From Paenibacillus oralis (GTDB taxonomy: Bacteria > Bacillota > Bacilli > Paenibacillales > Paenibacillaceae): 64,000 nucleotides of DNA. The notes under the pieces are model-generated. The model was not told where the DNA came from. It saw only the letters and a program-made list of their open reading frames with translations, and did no database searches. The first letter of the stretch is position 1; every line of letters starts with the position of its first letter. Shown here one piece after another: positions 1-9,779 of this stretch. Position numbers and translations under genes: made by a program. The DNA lies in NCBI RefSeq assembly GCF_003863965.1, contig NZ_RRCN01000001.1:1311406-1375405 (forward strand). The letters run 5' to 3'.

Positions 1-41
1 CGCAAATAGATCGGCCCCGCTTCAGACAAAGCTCCAGACAC
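1..41 (-). CDS. Start of a probable GntR-family regulator (cut by window edge)
   Basis: Only the first 13 or so codons lie in the window. On the minus strand an AAGGAG ribosome site (51-56) is followed nine bases later by a GTG start at 41, reading V-S-G-A-L-S-E-A-G-P-I-Y-L-R. The P-I-Y-L segment near the N-terminus is typical of YtrA-type GntR regulators just before their winged-helix domain. An in-frame ATG at 50 is too close to the ribosome site. The identification rests on a very short peptide and is tentative. Confidence 0.35.
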   Translation of the reverse strand, partial: MSGALSEAGPIYL

Positions 42-214
42 GGCAATCATCTCCTTATTCCGGATATGCCCTGATTGTAGGCACAGGCCGGTTTTGCCGG
101 CAATGAGACATTTTTGCCCGTGTTTCCCCGCGCCCCGGCCCGCCGGAATTAGCCGGATTGCACATTTTCCTCCGCTTTGGACTTTGTTGCGCCTCCGGAA
201 TTCCGCCGTTTTGC

Positions 215-528
215 CACTAGCGTTGCACACAACTATTCTAACGGTTGCCACAACCGCTATTTGTCCCCAAAACGTTGATTTCAACTTCTAACGGTTGCCA
301 TGGCGCTTATTTAACCTAAACCCGGCTATTTCCACGTGGATTCAGGCAAATAACGACGCTCGTAACCGTTAGAATTTAGAAAATGGCTTTTTTCGCAAAA
401 TAGCCGTTGCTGCAACCGTTAGATTTCCGGCGGCCCCAATTTCGATTCGAAAACCTGAGCCATTGCGGAAATCCGGAAAGTATCAGGGCTGCAACTTGTC
501 TTGTGCAAGAGTTTATGCAACGCTAGTG
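215..528. repeat. N-family four-unit repeat (copy N1) bounded by 13-bp inverted repeats
   Basis: This fills most of the gap between the left-edge gene and the AraC regulator. Units beginning CTAACGGTTG start at 238 and 288; inverted units ending AACCGTTAG end at 372 and 422, giving spacing of 50/60/50. Homology with the second copy (57211-57468, opposite orientation) continues to about 504. CACTAGCGTTGCA at 215-227 and its complement at 516-528 enclose the whole block, and the same 13 bases occur in the small element at 62815-62900. No coding potential is seen. Confidence 0.85.
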
Positions 529-533
529 CCGTT

Positions 534-2828
534 TTACTGGCTAAGCTCGCGGTACCGGGTCGGCGTCATCCCCTCCAGCTTCTTGAAAATCCGGTTGAAA
601 TAGCTGTGCTGGTACCCGACCTGCTGGGCCACATCGCAAATCCGCAGCCCGGTGTCGCGCAGCAGTTCCTTGGCTTTCTCCATCCTCAGTTCGGTCAAAT
701 AATCGATGAAATTGTGCCCCGTTACCTGCTTAAACGACTTGCTCAGAAAAAACGGGTTCGTACCGACGTGATCGGCGCAGCTGTCGAGCGAAATGTCCTT
801 CATGTAGTTTTGCTGCAAATAAATCATCGCCTGCTCGATCAGCAGCTTGACCCCCGCATTCGCGCGGAGAGACAGCTCTTTGAGATAGGGGGCGAGCACT
901 TTTTCCCGGAACCAGGTCAGGATCAGCTCCAGCTCGCGGATTTGCGAAAGCGCCTCGTACAGATTGACGCCTTTAAACAGGCGATTCGGATGAATGCCGG
1001 ACTGCATGATGGCGTGCTGGATATGGCCAAGCAGCTGCAGCATCCCCTGCTGCACGTCGATCGTTTTGGCGCCTCTGGCGCTTAAGGCGGCGAGGAATTC
1101 ACCCAGCAGCCGGTACGCGTCCTCCTCCTGGCCGGTGCGCATCGCCTGAATCAGCTCGCGCTCGAGCGTAAACGAATAAGCCGGCTCCCCCTCCCCGGCC
1201 CCTTCGCGGTCCAGCTTCTCCATCTCGATGACCTGGTTTTCGCCTCCGACAGGGCGATAGCTCGCCGCCTGCCGCACCCCCTCGAACGCGAACGGAATGT
1301 CCGTAACCTGACCCACGGCCCGGCTGACCGCCACTGTGACGCGCATCTTCAAGATTAGGTTCACGGTCCGAATCAGCTCTTCGCTAAAGGCTTGAACTTC
1401 GGGCATATAGGACGTTTCGTTCGGCACCATCAGCACAATTCCGGTCGACAAATCATGAAAATGAATCGTATCGCACTGGCTGAAGCGCTGCGCGGCGAGC
1501 TCGCCGATAATGTTCGCCGCCGCGTAGGATACGAGCCCTTCGTCGCCGTTTTTGAATTTCCCGCCCAGGCTCGTGATCCCCGTCAGCTGAACATACAGCA
1601 AAACAAAGCGGCGGTTCTCCATCTCCCATTTAAACCGCTCCATCCGGCGGCGCAGCTCCTGCTCGGAATAGGCGTACAAATGACCGTGCAGCAGCTGGTG
1701 GAGAAAGCTCTCCTTCACATGGGGAAGCTGCTCCGCCAGCTTCCGCTGCAGGTCGTGGCTCTCCCAGTGCAAATTCAGCCACTGCCGCTCGATCAGCGCA
1801 AACTCGTCCTCCTGGCCCGCCGCGGCCGCATGCTCCGGCAGCAGCGTCTTGAACAGCCGGCGAATCGGCGAATACATCCGCCTGGACGCCAGCCAGGACA
1901 GCAAAGCGGCCAACATCAAGGCGCTGAAGCTCACGATAAAAATCAGCTTCGACACAAACATCACCGGCGCCGTGATGCTGGAAATCGGCGAAGCGGAGAC
2001 ATATACCCATTCATTGGCGATCCGGGAAAACGCGCCGTACGTGACGGCATAGGTTTTCCCCTCCCATGCGAAGACAAAAGAAGCTTTATCGGTGCTTCCC
2101 CGCTCGCGGATTTCCGCCCGCAGCCGCTTCACGAACGGCGAATCCGGCGCGCTGCCGCCGGCCGAGGCGAACAGCCCGCCGATCGTTCGAGCAAGAAACG
2201 TTTCCCCCACGTTATAAGGCGTCATCGTCTTCAGCATATCCGCCACTTTCCCGGTATCCATCCGGATCAGCAGCGCCCCGAACGGCTCCTGGCTGCCGCC
2301 GGGAATATGATGCACCAGCGTCAGCTCCTTTTCGCCGGGATCGCTTGGGTCAAAAGCCCACTCCGTCCAATAGGTGCTCTGCCGCGTCCTGATCAGCTTG
2401 TCGTACAGGCCGGTCACCGCCGCGGACTTGATCTCCCCGTATTCGGGATTAAACAGGACCGGCTCATCCCCGCCCAAATACAGCTCCACCTGCTTGATCA
2501 TCGTATTGGAGCCCTGCATGACGACCAGCGTTTTCGTAATGTCCCGCGCCCGCTCGAAATCGATGGTGAAATCGAGCCCGTCCAGGCTGTAATCGAATTT
2601 CGGATCAAACGCCCAATGGGACAGCAGCAGCTCCAGATTGGTCAACTGCTCGTCGATGTTGCCGGCCCGCTGCTCGATTTGCCGGTGATGCATCTGCAGC
2701 AGCTCGTTTTCCAGCCGCCCGCCGATCATGCCGTAGACAAGCGCCCCGGTGATGATTCCCGGAATGGCGGAGACCACCAGCATTAAGATCAGGTTTTTGC
2801 GGTAATACCGCCCTTTCCCCATTTTCAT
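534..2828 (-). CDS. Membrane-bound AraC-family regulator with extracellular sensor
   Basis: A 764-residue one-component regulator of the type common in Paenibacillus beside sugar importers. An N-terminal membrane helix (about residues 11-33) is followed by an extracytoplasmic Cache-like sensor to about 290, a second helix (about 293-315), a cytoplasmic middle region and a C-terminal AraC DNA-binding domain with two helix-turn-helices (about 665-762, including CDVAQQVGYQHSYFNRIFKK). It is the last gene of a minus-strand group headed by two permeases and a binding protein, so it probably senses their substrate and controls the group and the divergent beta-galactosidase. The ligand cannot be read from sequence. 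Confidence 0.88.
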   Translation of the reverse strand: MKMGKGRYYRKNLILMLVVSAIPGIITGALVYGMIGGRLENELLQMHHRQIEQRAGNIDEQLTNLELLLSHWAFDPKFDYSLDGLDFTIDFERARDITKTLVVMQGSNTMIKQVELYLGGDEPVLFNPEYGEIKSAAVTGLYDKLIRTRQSTYWTEWAFDPSDPGEKELTLVHHIPGGSQEPFGALLIRMDTGKVADMLKTMTPYNVGETFLARTIGGLFASAGGSAPDSPFVKRLRAEIRERGSTDKASFVFAWEGKTYAVTYGAFSRIANEWVYVSASPISSITAPVMFVSKLIFIVSFSALMLAALLSWLASRRMYSPIRRLFKTLLPEHAAAAGQEDEFALIERQWLNLHWESHDLQRKLAEQLPHVKESFLHQLLHGHLYAYSEQELRRRMERFKWEMENRRFVLLYVQLTGITSLGGKFKNGDEGLVSYAAANIIGELAAQRFSQCDTIHFHDLSTGIVLMVPNETSYMPEVQAFSEELIRTVNLILKMRVTVAVSRAVGQVTDIPFAFEGVRQAASYRPVGGENQVIEMEKLDREGAGEGEPAYSFTLERELIQAMRTGQEEDAYRLLGEFLAALSARGAKTIDVQQGMLQLLGHIQHAIMQSGIHPNRLFKGVNLYEALSQIRELELILTWFREKVLAPYLKELSLRANAGVKLLIEQAMIYLQQNYMKDISLDSCADHVGTNPFFLSKSFKQVTGHNFIDYLTELRMEKAKELLRDTGLRICDVAQQVGYQHSYFNRIFKKLEGMTPTRYRELSQ

Positions 2829-2861
2829 TTCCTCACCAACCGAATTAAGGTATATTCAAAA

Positions 2862-2875
2862 TGTAAACGCATACA
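2862..2875. promoter_or_regulatory. Possible catabolite-responsive (cre-like) site
   Basis: TGTAAACGCATACA just upstream of the AraC regulator differs from the CcpA cre consensus at one or two positions. The same 14 bases also occur inside the permease gene at about 6106-6119, so chance is possible. Confidence 0.25.
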
Positions 2876-3021
2876 TGGTAAAATGCAATACGAGTTACAT
2901 GATTTGGGAATATAAGTGCAGGAAGCTGCCCGCAATGGCTCGTCATGAACCTTTGGGGCAGCTGTATCCCATGCCTTTATCCGATGATCTTTTTACGGTG
3001 CGCTTGGTACGCTTGGTGTGC

Positions 3022-4608
3022 TTACGGGTTCTCCTTGCTGTAAAGCTCGTTCATTTCCTTGACGAGATCGTCTCCGCCGGACTTTTTCCACAGCTCAAAA
3101 GCGGATTTCAAGCCGGCCTCGTCGACTTGGCCAACGATAAACTTAATGCGGGCGTCGTTGATGATGTTGTCGAGCTGCTGCCCCTTTTGCGAATATACCG
3201 TGGAGATAAACGGCTCCGCCGGGTTGGAAACGATGTACTGTTCGTTCGCCTTCTGCACCTCAGCTTGCTTGACCCGCAGCGGCGTTTGCTTAACCTTTTT
3301 GGCACGGTCCTCGGGAATAAACGCGAGCATTTGGTTTAAGCCTTCGACCTCGGATTCCAGCTTCGCCGTATCTTTGATCGGCTCGATATAATCGTCCACC
3401 AGGCTATAGTGGGCGCCTTCCAGGCCGAAGTTAAGCATCGTTTGCATCTCCGGTTCGTTCAGCTGATCGAGAAAAGCGAGCACCCGCTTCAGTTCCGCTT
3501 CGGTTTTGACCGACGATTTCGGAATCGCCAAAATGCCGGAGTAACCGGAGGTGGGCAAGGTGTGGAGCTGGCCGTCCGTACCCGTGACGCCGCCCGTCAC
3601 GTCGATATAATGCTGATCCGGCTCGTCTTTGCCTTCCTTGGCCAGCGCGGCATGGATTTTGTCGTCGATCCGTGCGCCCACGTCCACGACATCCACGATA
3701 ACGCCCGCTTTATTGTTGACCACCGGGTCAACCCATTTCGCGCTGTCCATGACGGCAAAATCGGAGTTGATCAGCTTCTCGTCGTACAGCTTTTTCATAA
3801 ATTTCAGCGCTTCCAGATATTCGGGGTACTCGTGCTCGGGGACGAGCTGGCCGTCCTTCACCCCCCACTTGTTTGGCGCGCCGAACCACAGTTTGATGGT
3901 ATCGAAACCGCTGGCCCATTGACCGGTCCATTTGACCAAAACCATGCCGTACGTGTCGTCTTTTCCATTTCCGTCCGGATCCTGGTCCTTAAACGCCTTC
4001 AGCATATTATAAAAATCGTCGATCGTTTGCGGCGTCTGCAGCCCGACTTTATCGAGCCAATCCTTGCGGAAGGCGATTCCGTTGCGCCCGAGCACCCGTC
4101 CGCGGTAAAGCCCATAGTTTTTGCCTTCGATGGACGAGTTTTTCATGATGATCGGGTTCGCGCCGCTCAGGTTCTTATAGTCCTTCAGATATGGGCCTAC
4201 TTCCCAAAACGCCCCGGACTTGGCTGCGCCCACGAAGCTCGGGCCCTTGACGTCCCCGACGTAAATGATGGTCGGCAGTTTGCCGGAAGCAAGGGTGATG
4301 TTGAACTTGTCGGCGTAGGAGGCGTTCGGTACCCATTCGAAATGAATTTCCGTATTGGTCCGCTTTTCGATCTCCTCGACGACCAGCCCGTCGTCCTTCG
4401 GATAATTGGTCTTGAAAACCGGCAGCATGATCGACAATTTCAGGGGCCCATCCGACGAGGCGTTCCCTCCCCCGTCCGAGGTGGCGGCCGGAGACGCTCC
4501 CGGTCCCCCGCTTCCGCCGTTCCCCCCGCCGCATCCGGCTGCCGCGAACATCAGCGCCGCCGCCAGCGGCAGAGCGGCCCAGCGCTTCCAACTCGATTTT
4601 ACAGTCAT
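3022..4608 (-). CDS. Sugar-binding lipoprotein of ABC importer (LplA-like)
   Basis: A 528-residue extracellular solute-binding protein. The signal peptide ends in a lipobox, FAAAGC, with the acylated Cys at about residue 26, followed by a Gly/Ser/Ala-rich linker. The mature part resembles the large family-1 binding proteins (LplA/YtcQ type) that pair with LplB/LplC permeases for oligosaccharides. It lies 138 bases downstream of the LplC-like permease and upstream of the AraC regulator on the same strand. No ATPase is encoded nearby; these systems normally share an MsmX/UgpC-type ATPase encoded elsewhere. Confidence 0.9.
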   Translation of the reverse strand: MTVKSSWKRWAALPLAAALMFAAAGCGGGNGGSGGPGASPAATSDGGGNASSDGPLKLSIMLPVFKTNYPKDDGLVVEEIEKRTNTEIHFEWVPNASYADKFNITLASGKLPTIIYVGDVKGPSFVGAAKSGAFWEVGPYLKDYKNLSGANPIIMKNSSIEGKNYGLYRGRVLGRNGIAFRKDWLDKVGLQTPQTIDDFYNMLKAFKDQDPDGNGKDDTYGMVLVKWTGQWASGFDTIKLWFGAPNKWGVKDGQLVPEHEYPEYLEALKFMKKLYDEKLINSDFAVMDSAKWVDPVVNNKAGVIVDVVDVGARIDDKIHAALAKEGKDEPDQHYIDVTGGVTGTDGQLHTLPTSGYSGILAIPKSSVKTEAELKRVLAFLDQLNEPEMQTMLNFGLEGAHYSLVDDYIEPIKDTAKLESEVEGLNQMLAFIPEDRAKKVKQTPLRVKQAEVQKANEQYIVSNPAEPFISTVYSQKGQQLDNIINDARIKFIVGQVDEAGLKSAFELWKKSGGDDLVKEMNELYSKENP

Positions 4609-4746
4609 AAACGTTTTGACCTCCTTTTAATGGTATGAGTTTGTATTTGCCTATATTGCAAAATCATCGGACCTTCCAGGGAAAAGTCCATGAATTTACA
4701 CAAGGGTTTTTCAATCATGCGCTATTGATGCGATTCCGGCAGCCGG

Positions 4747-5628
4747 TCAGCCTTTGATCGAACCGAGCAGCACCCCTTTGGCGAAATGCTTTTGCAGGAA
4801 CGGATACACGCACAGGATTGGGATCGTGCCGACGACAATGACGGCCATCTTGATCGACTGCTCCGGCGGCTGCACGAAAGTCGGGTCCATGGAATTGATG
4901 TCCCCCGCCGATTGGGACAGCATGACGATCTGGCGCAGCATTACCTGCAGCGGCCATTTTGCCGGATCGTTGATGTACAGCAGCGCCGAAAAAAAGTTAT
5001 TCCAATGCCCGACGGCGTAAAACAACGTAAAGGTCGCCAGCACCGGCTTGGACAAGGGGAGCACGATGCGCCACAGCAAGCCAAGCTCATTGCAGCCGTC
5101 GATTTTGGCGGCGTCCTCCAGCTCCGGAGGGAGCTCCTGAAAGAAGTTTTTGACGATGATCAGGTTAAAAGCGCTGATCGCCCCGGGCAGGATGAGCGAA
5201 TTCAGCGTGTCCAGCAACTGGAGATCGCGGATGACCAGGTACGTGGGGATCATGCCGCCGCCGAACAGCATCGTAAAAATGACCAGATTCAGAATCAAGT
5301 TCCGGCCCATCAGGTTGCGCCGGGCCATCGGATAAGCCATCGTCACCGTAAAGAACAGATTGACGATCGTACCGACCAAGGTGACATAAATGGACACCCC
5401 GATACTGCGGACGATCGTGTCCGTCGAAAAAATAAACTTGTACGCGTCCAATGAAAACGTGCGCGGAATGAGAAACACGGCGCGTTTCGTAATTTCCGCA
5501 TCGGTGGCGAAGGAGCCGGAGATGACGAAGATGAACGGGAGAATCGCCAGCAGCCCAAAGAGGCTGAGGAAGACGTAGTTGAACACGTCAAACACCTTTT
5601 CGCCCGTGCTTTTGTATTGTTTGGCCAT
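4747..5628 (-). CDS. Sugar ABC transporter permease, LplC/YtcP type
   Basis: A 293-residue inner-membrane permease with six predicted helices. The ABC-coupling EAA loop is at about residues 185-205 (ELEDAAKIDGCNELGLLWRI), with conserved E-A-A-K-I-D-G-C. Residues 1-20 are hydrophilic and cytosolic, and the C-terminus KGVLLGSIKG is typical of the family. It begins 15 bases after the partner permease stops and is followed by the binding lipoprotein, forming one transcription unit. Confidence 0.92.
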   Translation of the reverse strand: MAKQYKSTGEKVFDVFNYVFLSLFGLLAILPFIFVISGSFATDAEITKRAVFLIPRTFSLDAYKFIFSTDTIVRSIGVSIYVTLVGTIVNLFFTVTMAYPMARRNLMGRNLILNLVIFTMLFGGGMIPTYLVIRDLQLLDTLNSLILPGAISAFNLIIVKNFFQELPPELEDAAKIDGCNELGLLWRIVLPLSKPVLATFTLFYAVGHWNNFFSALLYINDPAKWPLQVMLRQIVMLSQSAGDINSMDPTFVQPPEQSIKMAVIVVGTIPILCVYPFLQKHFAKGVLLGSIKG

Positions 5629-5643
5629 AGCCGCGCCTCCTTT

Positions 5644-6615
5644 TTAATAAAGTCCCGATTCCCCGGATTTTTTGGCCAGCCAGTTCGTGCCTAGCACGAG
5701 GGTGACGCCAATGACCGACTTGAACAAGCCGACCGCCGTACTGTAGCTGAACGCCCCCTGGGTGATCCCCAGCGTGTACACATACGTGTCGAACACTTCG
5801 GCCACCTCGCGGTTCAGCGCATTCATCATCAGATAAATCTGCTCGAAACCGTTGTCCAGAATCGTCCCCATGCGTAAAATAAGCAGGATCACGATCGTGC
5901 TGCGGATCGACGGCAGCGTAATGTGCCATAACTGCCGCCAGCGGCTTGCCCCATCGACGATGGCCGCCTCGTACTGCTCCACGTCCACCCCGGCCAGCGC
6001 CGCGAGGAAGATGATCGTCCCCCAGCCGCATTCCTTCCAAATCGTCTGCAGAATGATCAGGGGCCGGAACCAGTCCGGGCTGGACAGGAAATCGACCTTT
6101 TCACCTGTAAACGCATACAAAAATTCGTTAACCATGCCGCCTTCGGTCGTCAAAAACACGTAAGACAAACTGGCCACGATGACCATCGAAATAAAATGAG
6201 GGACATAAATCATCGTCTGGATCGTCCGTTTGAAGAAGGAGCGGCGGATTTCATTCAGAAGCAGAGCCAAAATGATCGGCGCCGGGAAGAAAAAAATCAG
6301 GTTATAAAGCGACAGCACCAGCGTGTTGCGCAGCAGCATAAAAAAGTCGGGGTTCTGGAAAAAGACCCTGAAGTGCTCGAACCCGACCCATTCGCTTTTC
6401 CAGAATCCGAGGAACGGCTGATAGTTTTTGAAAGCCAGCAGCACGCCCCACATCGGCACATATTTGAAAATGATAAAATACAGGACCCCGGGCGTCAGCA
6501 GCAGATACAGCCACTTGTCGCGCCTGAGGCGTCTCCATTTCGTTTCCCGTTTGCTTTTTATAGGCGGTTGATTCATTCGGATGCTTGCCGCAGCCGTTTG
6601 CTTCACCCCATTCAC
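5644..6615 (-). CDS. Sugar ABC transporter permease, LplB type
   Basis: A 323-residue permease with a basic cytoplasmic N-terminus (about 35 residues), six predicted helices and the coupling loop VDVEQYEAAIVDGASRWRQL in the middle of the protein. It is the first gene of the minus-strand importer operon and pairs with the following permease to form the channel. The promoter must lie in the 247-base gap shared with the divergent beta-galactosidase, which suggests co-regulation by the operon's AraC protein. Confidence 0.92.
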   Translation of the reverse strand: MNGVKQTAAASIRMNQPPIKSKRETKWRRLRRDKWLYLLLTPGVLYFIIFKYVPMWGVLLAFKNYQPFLGFWKSEWVGFEHFRVFFQNPDFFMLLRNTLVLSLYNLIFFFPAPIILALLLNEIRRSFFKRTIQTMIYVPHFISMVIVASLSYVFLTTEGGMVNEFLYAFTGEKVDFLSSPDWFRPLIILQTIWKECGWGTIIFLAALAGVDVEQYEAAIVDGASRWRQLWHITLPSIRSTIVILLILRMGTILDNGFEQIYLMMNALNREVAEVFDTYVYTLGITQGAFSYSTAVGLFKSVIGVTLVLGTNWLAKKSGESGLY

Positions 6616-6761
6616 CTCCCAAAACGTTCTGCCGAATCGTCAAGCCGGCTTCGCCGCCATTTGGCTGCGGGCTGCTCCGCCGGTTTGCGACCGATGTAGT
6701 CTCATTATGAAGCGGCCCTTCCTTTCCGGCAATTGGACTTTCTTGAACGCGCCTGCCGCCT

Positions 6762-6825
6762 GGGGACGGTCCCGTTTTTTCAAAAAAGTGCGAACCCGGC
6801 AAAAGATTGCTATTGCACCGTCCCC
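6762..6825. repeat. REP-like inverted repeat GGGGACGGT / ACCGTCCCC
   Basis: GGGGACGGT (6762-6770) is mirrored by ACCGTCCCC (6817-6825), with TTTTTTCAAAAAA in between, in the gap between the importer operon and the GH42 gene. Short GGGGACGG repeats of this style are known in Firmicutes and are sometimes linked to Y1-type (TnpA-REP) transposases. None is encoded here. It might alternatively act as an RNA hairpin in the GH42 leader. Confidence 0.5.
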
Positions 6826-6862
6826 CGCAACTGGCGCAGACTGACGGGGAGAGGTGGATTAG

Positions 6863-8863
6863 ATGACAAACGGAAAACTTTATCACGGGGCTTCCCTGTA
6901 TCCCGAGCTGTGGAGCCGTGACGTGCTGATGCGGGATATCGCGGCCATGAAGGAGGCGGGCATCAATGTCGTGCGGATGGGCGAATTCGCCTGGTCCGTG
7001 CTGGAGCCGGAGGAAGGCCGAATCGATATCGGCTTTTTTGTGGAGGTGATCGGACTGCTTTATGAGAACGGCATCGAAACGGTGATGTGCACGCCGACTC
7101 CGACGCCGCCCATCTGGATGAGCCACGGTCATCCGGAGCGGATGCACGTGAACGAGCAGGGAACCGTCATGAACCATGGCGCAAGGCAGCATGTCTGCAC
7201 GAACAACGCTTATTTCCGCGAGCGGGCCGCGTTGATTACCGAACGGATCGCCCAGGCGGTCGGCCGGCTGCCCGGGGTGGTCGCCTGGCAGCTCGACAAC
7301 GAATTTAAGGCGCATGTCGCCGACTGCCTGTGCTCGTCCTGCAAAGAGCTGTGGCAGCGCTGGCTGGAGCGGCGCTACGGAGCGATCGAGGCGCTGAACG
7401 AGGCGTGGGGCACCAACGTCTGGAGCCAGACGTACCGGCGTTTTGAGGAGGTGCCGCAGCCCGGTCCAACGCCGTTTCTGCACAACTCGTCGCTGCGCAC
7501 GATGTACCGGCTGTTCACCATGGAACAGATCGCCGAGTTCGCCGATGAGCAGGCGGCCATCATCCGCCGTTACTCCGCTGCGCCGATCACCCATAACAGC
7601 AACATTCCGTTTCATCTGGACAATGAAAGGCTGTTCCGGAATCTCGACTTCGCTGCCTTCGATTCGTACGCTTCCCAAGCGAACGCCCACGCCTATTTGT
7701 TCAACTGCGATCTGTGGCGGAATCTGAAGCCGGGAGAGGCCTTTTGGGTGATGGAGACGAGCCCGTCGTTCGCCGCGTCGCTCGAAAGCTACGCCACGCC
7801 GCATCCGAACGGGTACGTCAAGGCCGAAGCGGTGGCCGCCTATGCCTTGGGCGCAGGCGGGTTCTGCTATTGGCTGTGGCGGCAGCAGCGCTCGGGCAGC
7901 GAGCAGCCGCACGGCTCCGTCGTCAGCGCCTGGGGCGAGCCGACGATCGGCTACCGCAGCGTGCTGGAAGCCGAGGCGGCCCGGCGGGAGCTGGAGCCGG
8001 TTTTGCTGGCGAGCCGGCCAGCGCGCGCCGAGGTGGCGATCACGTATTCCGACCGCGCCAAGGCATTTCTGCAGACGGAGCCGCACCGGAAGCTGAATTA
8101 CCGCGGGTTGATGAACGATTTTTACAAGCGGTTTTTAGCGCTGGGCCTATATCGCGATGTTGTTCCCGAAGGCGGCGAATTGACGGGGTACAAGCTGCTG
8201 TTCACCCCCTTCCTCCCGTACGTGTCTCCGGAGTTTTTGCAGCGGGCGCTTAGGTGGGTTGCGGAAGGCGGCGTCTGGGTGGCCGGGCCGCTGACCGGCG
8301 GGCGGACGGGCGAGCATACGATTCCGACGGATGCCGGACTTAGCGAGCTGGAGGCTTGGGCCGGCGTCAAAACGGTGTATACGTATCCGATGGAAGGCAC
8401 CGGATCGGTTGGAGAAGCTTTCGGCGTCACCGCTCCGCTCTCCTTATGGAGCGCCGTCTTCGCGCCGGCCGGCCGGGAAACCGCCGTCGTCGGCACCATC
8501 GCCGCCGGCTTGACCCCCGGCTTGGCGTTTGCTACTGAACGTCTCCATGGGCGCGGCAAAATCGTCATGCTCGGCTCCCTGCCGTGCGGCGAAGCGGGCG
8601 ATCTGCTGCTGCAAAAGCTGATCGGGCATTATGCCGATGAAGCGGGAGTAGCCCTGCGCAGCGACGTCACCCCCGGCACGCTTGTTGTCCCCAGAACCGG
8701 GGATGACGGCAACGATCTTTGGGTTATTATCAATATGGACGGCTTGGGAGGAACCGTCACCCTCCCCCGCGAGGGCCTGGATGTCATGACCGGGCGCAAG
8801 GCCGCCGCCGGAGCGCTCGCCGTTGCCGCGTATGAATACCGGGTAATCCGTATGGAGAAATGA
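6863..8863 (+). CDS. Beta-galactosidase, glycoside hydrolase family 42
   Basis: A 666-residue retaining galactosidase of GH42. The TIM barrel carries the acid/base Glu147 (QLDNEF) and the nucleophile Glu298 (VMETSP); a trimerisation domain and a small C-terminal beta domain follow. There is no signal peptide, so it acts in the cytoplasm on imported galactosides. A four-Cys cluster around C152-C159 (ADCLCSSCKELW), with partners upstream, resembles the GH42 zinc site. The start is supported by GGGGAGAGGTGG eight bases upstream. It is divergent from the LplB-LplC-binding-protein operon, the likely supplier of its substrate. Confidence 0.93.
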   Translation: MTNGKLYHGASLYPELWSRDVLMRDIAAMKEAGINVVRMGEFAWSVLEPEEGRIDIGFFVEVIGLLYENGIETVMCTPTPTPPIWMSHGHPERMHVNEQGTVMNHGARQHVCTNNAYFRERAALITERIAQAVGRLPGVVAWQLDNEFKAHVADCLCSSCKELWQRWLERRYGAIEALNEAWGTNVWSQTYRRFEEVPQPGPTPFLHNSSLRTMYRLFTMEQIAEFADEQAAIIRRYSAAPITHNSNIPFHLDNERLFRNLDFAAFDSYASQANAHAYLFNCDLWRNLKPGEAFWVMETSPSFAASLESYATPHPNGYVKAEAVAAYALGAGGFCYWLWRQQRSGSEQPHGSVVSAWGEPTIGYRSVLEAEAARRELEPVLLASRPARAEVAITYSDRAKAFLQTEPHRKLNYRGLMNDFYKRFLALGLYRDVVPEGGELTGYKLLFTPFLPYVSPEFLQRALRWVAEGGVWVAGPLTGGRTGEHTIPTDAGLSELEAWAGVKTVYTYPMEGTGSVGEAFGVTAPLSLWSAVFAPAGRETAVVGTIAAGLTPGLAFATERLHGRGKIVMLGSLPCGEAGDLLLQKLIGHYADEAGVALRSDVTPGTLVVPRTGDDGNDLWVIINMDGLGGTVTLPREGLDVMTGRKAAAGALAVAAYEYRVIRMEK

Positions 8864-8955
8864 AACCGTGGCCGCAAAAAGAGCGTATTAACTTCCGTAA
8901 CCGCTGCATACATAATCCTGCAGACAAATTAAAATGGTGAAGGAAGGTTGATATC

Positions 8956-9729
8956 ATGTCCTTTTTTAAGAAAATGTTAGCCAGCGTGGGGATCGGGACG
9001 GCGCGGATCAATACGGAGCTGGATGCGTTCGAGGTCGCCCTCGGCGGGGAAATCAGCGGAACCGTCTATCTGGAGGGAGGACAGGCCGACCAGTCCATCG
9101 ACAACATTCATTTGATGTTAAAAACCCATTACATACGCGAGCAGGGTGACAGCAAGTTAAGGGGCACCGCCACGATCGCCAAATACCTGGTTACCCCGGG
9201 CTTCGAGCTGAAAGCCGGCGAAAGGAAGCAAATTCCGTTCCGCTTCAGGCTGCCGGACCAGATGCCGGTGACGCTGCGGAGCGTACCGATCTGGATCGAG
9301 ACCGGGCTCGACATCGACATGGGGGTTGATCCGAAGGACGAAGACCTGATCCACGTCGTGCCGGACCAGAAAATGCAAACCGTGCTGGACGCGGTGGAGT
9401 TGCTCGGGTTCCGCCTGCGCGAGGTGACGAACGATTATGCTCCAAGACTTGGCAGGGGCCTGCCGTTCGTACAGGAGTTCGAATACGCGCCCGGAGGCAG
9501 ATTCCACGGATACCTGGACGAGTTGGAAATCCTGTTTTTCCCGAGAGGCGACGCGCTGGAGCTGGTGCTGCAGGTCGATCGCCGCGCCCGCGGCTTAAGC
9601 GGCTTGTTCGCCGAAGCGCTGGAGCTGGATGAGCGGTTTGTGCGGGTAGTACTGTCCAGAGACGACCTCCTTCGTGGATCGCAATCGGTGGCCGCCCAAC
9701 TGGAAGCGGTCATTTCAAGACATATTTAG
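8956..9729 (+). CDS. spo0M: Sporulation-control protein Spo0M
   Basis: A 257-residue protein of the Spo0M family, which has an arrestin-like N-terminal fold (about residues 1-140, opening with FFKKMLASVGIGTARINTEL) and a C-terminal beta domain. Spo0M affects early sporulation and cell-division timing in Bacillus subtilis. The length matches the family. GAAGGTTG precedes the ATG. It stands alone; the downstream 717 bases hold repeats and the convergent rlmN-type gene. Confidence 0.93.
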   Translation: MSFFKKMLASVGIGTARINTELDAFEVALGGEISGTVYLEGGQADQSIDNIHLMLKTHYIREQGDSKLRGTATIAKYLVTPGFELKAGERKQIPFRFRLPDQMPVTLRSVPIWIETGLDIDMGVDPKDEDLIHVVPDQKMQTVLDAVELLGFRLREVTNDYAPRLGRGLPFVQEFEYAPGGRFHGYLDELEILFFPRGDALELVLQVDRRARGLSGLFAEALELDERFVRVVLSRDDLLRGSQSVAAQLEAVISRHI

Positions 9730-9779
9730 ACGGCATTTATCTCCCCAGGGGCCGGGGGCGCTGCAAAAGATGATATAAA

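Noticed and set aside
1392-2786. 464-codon plus-strand frame over the AraC gene
   Set aside because: It mirrors the third-position bias of the true gene on the other strand and is rich in Arg, His and Gln without domain signals.
6302-8086. 594-codon minus-strand frame
   Set aside because: It is antisense to the intact GH42 and permease genes, has no family resemblance and arises from high-GC codon positions.
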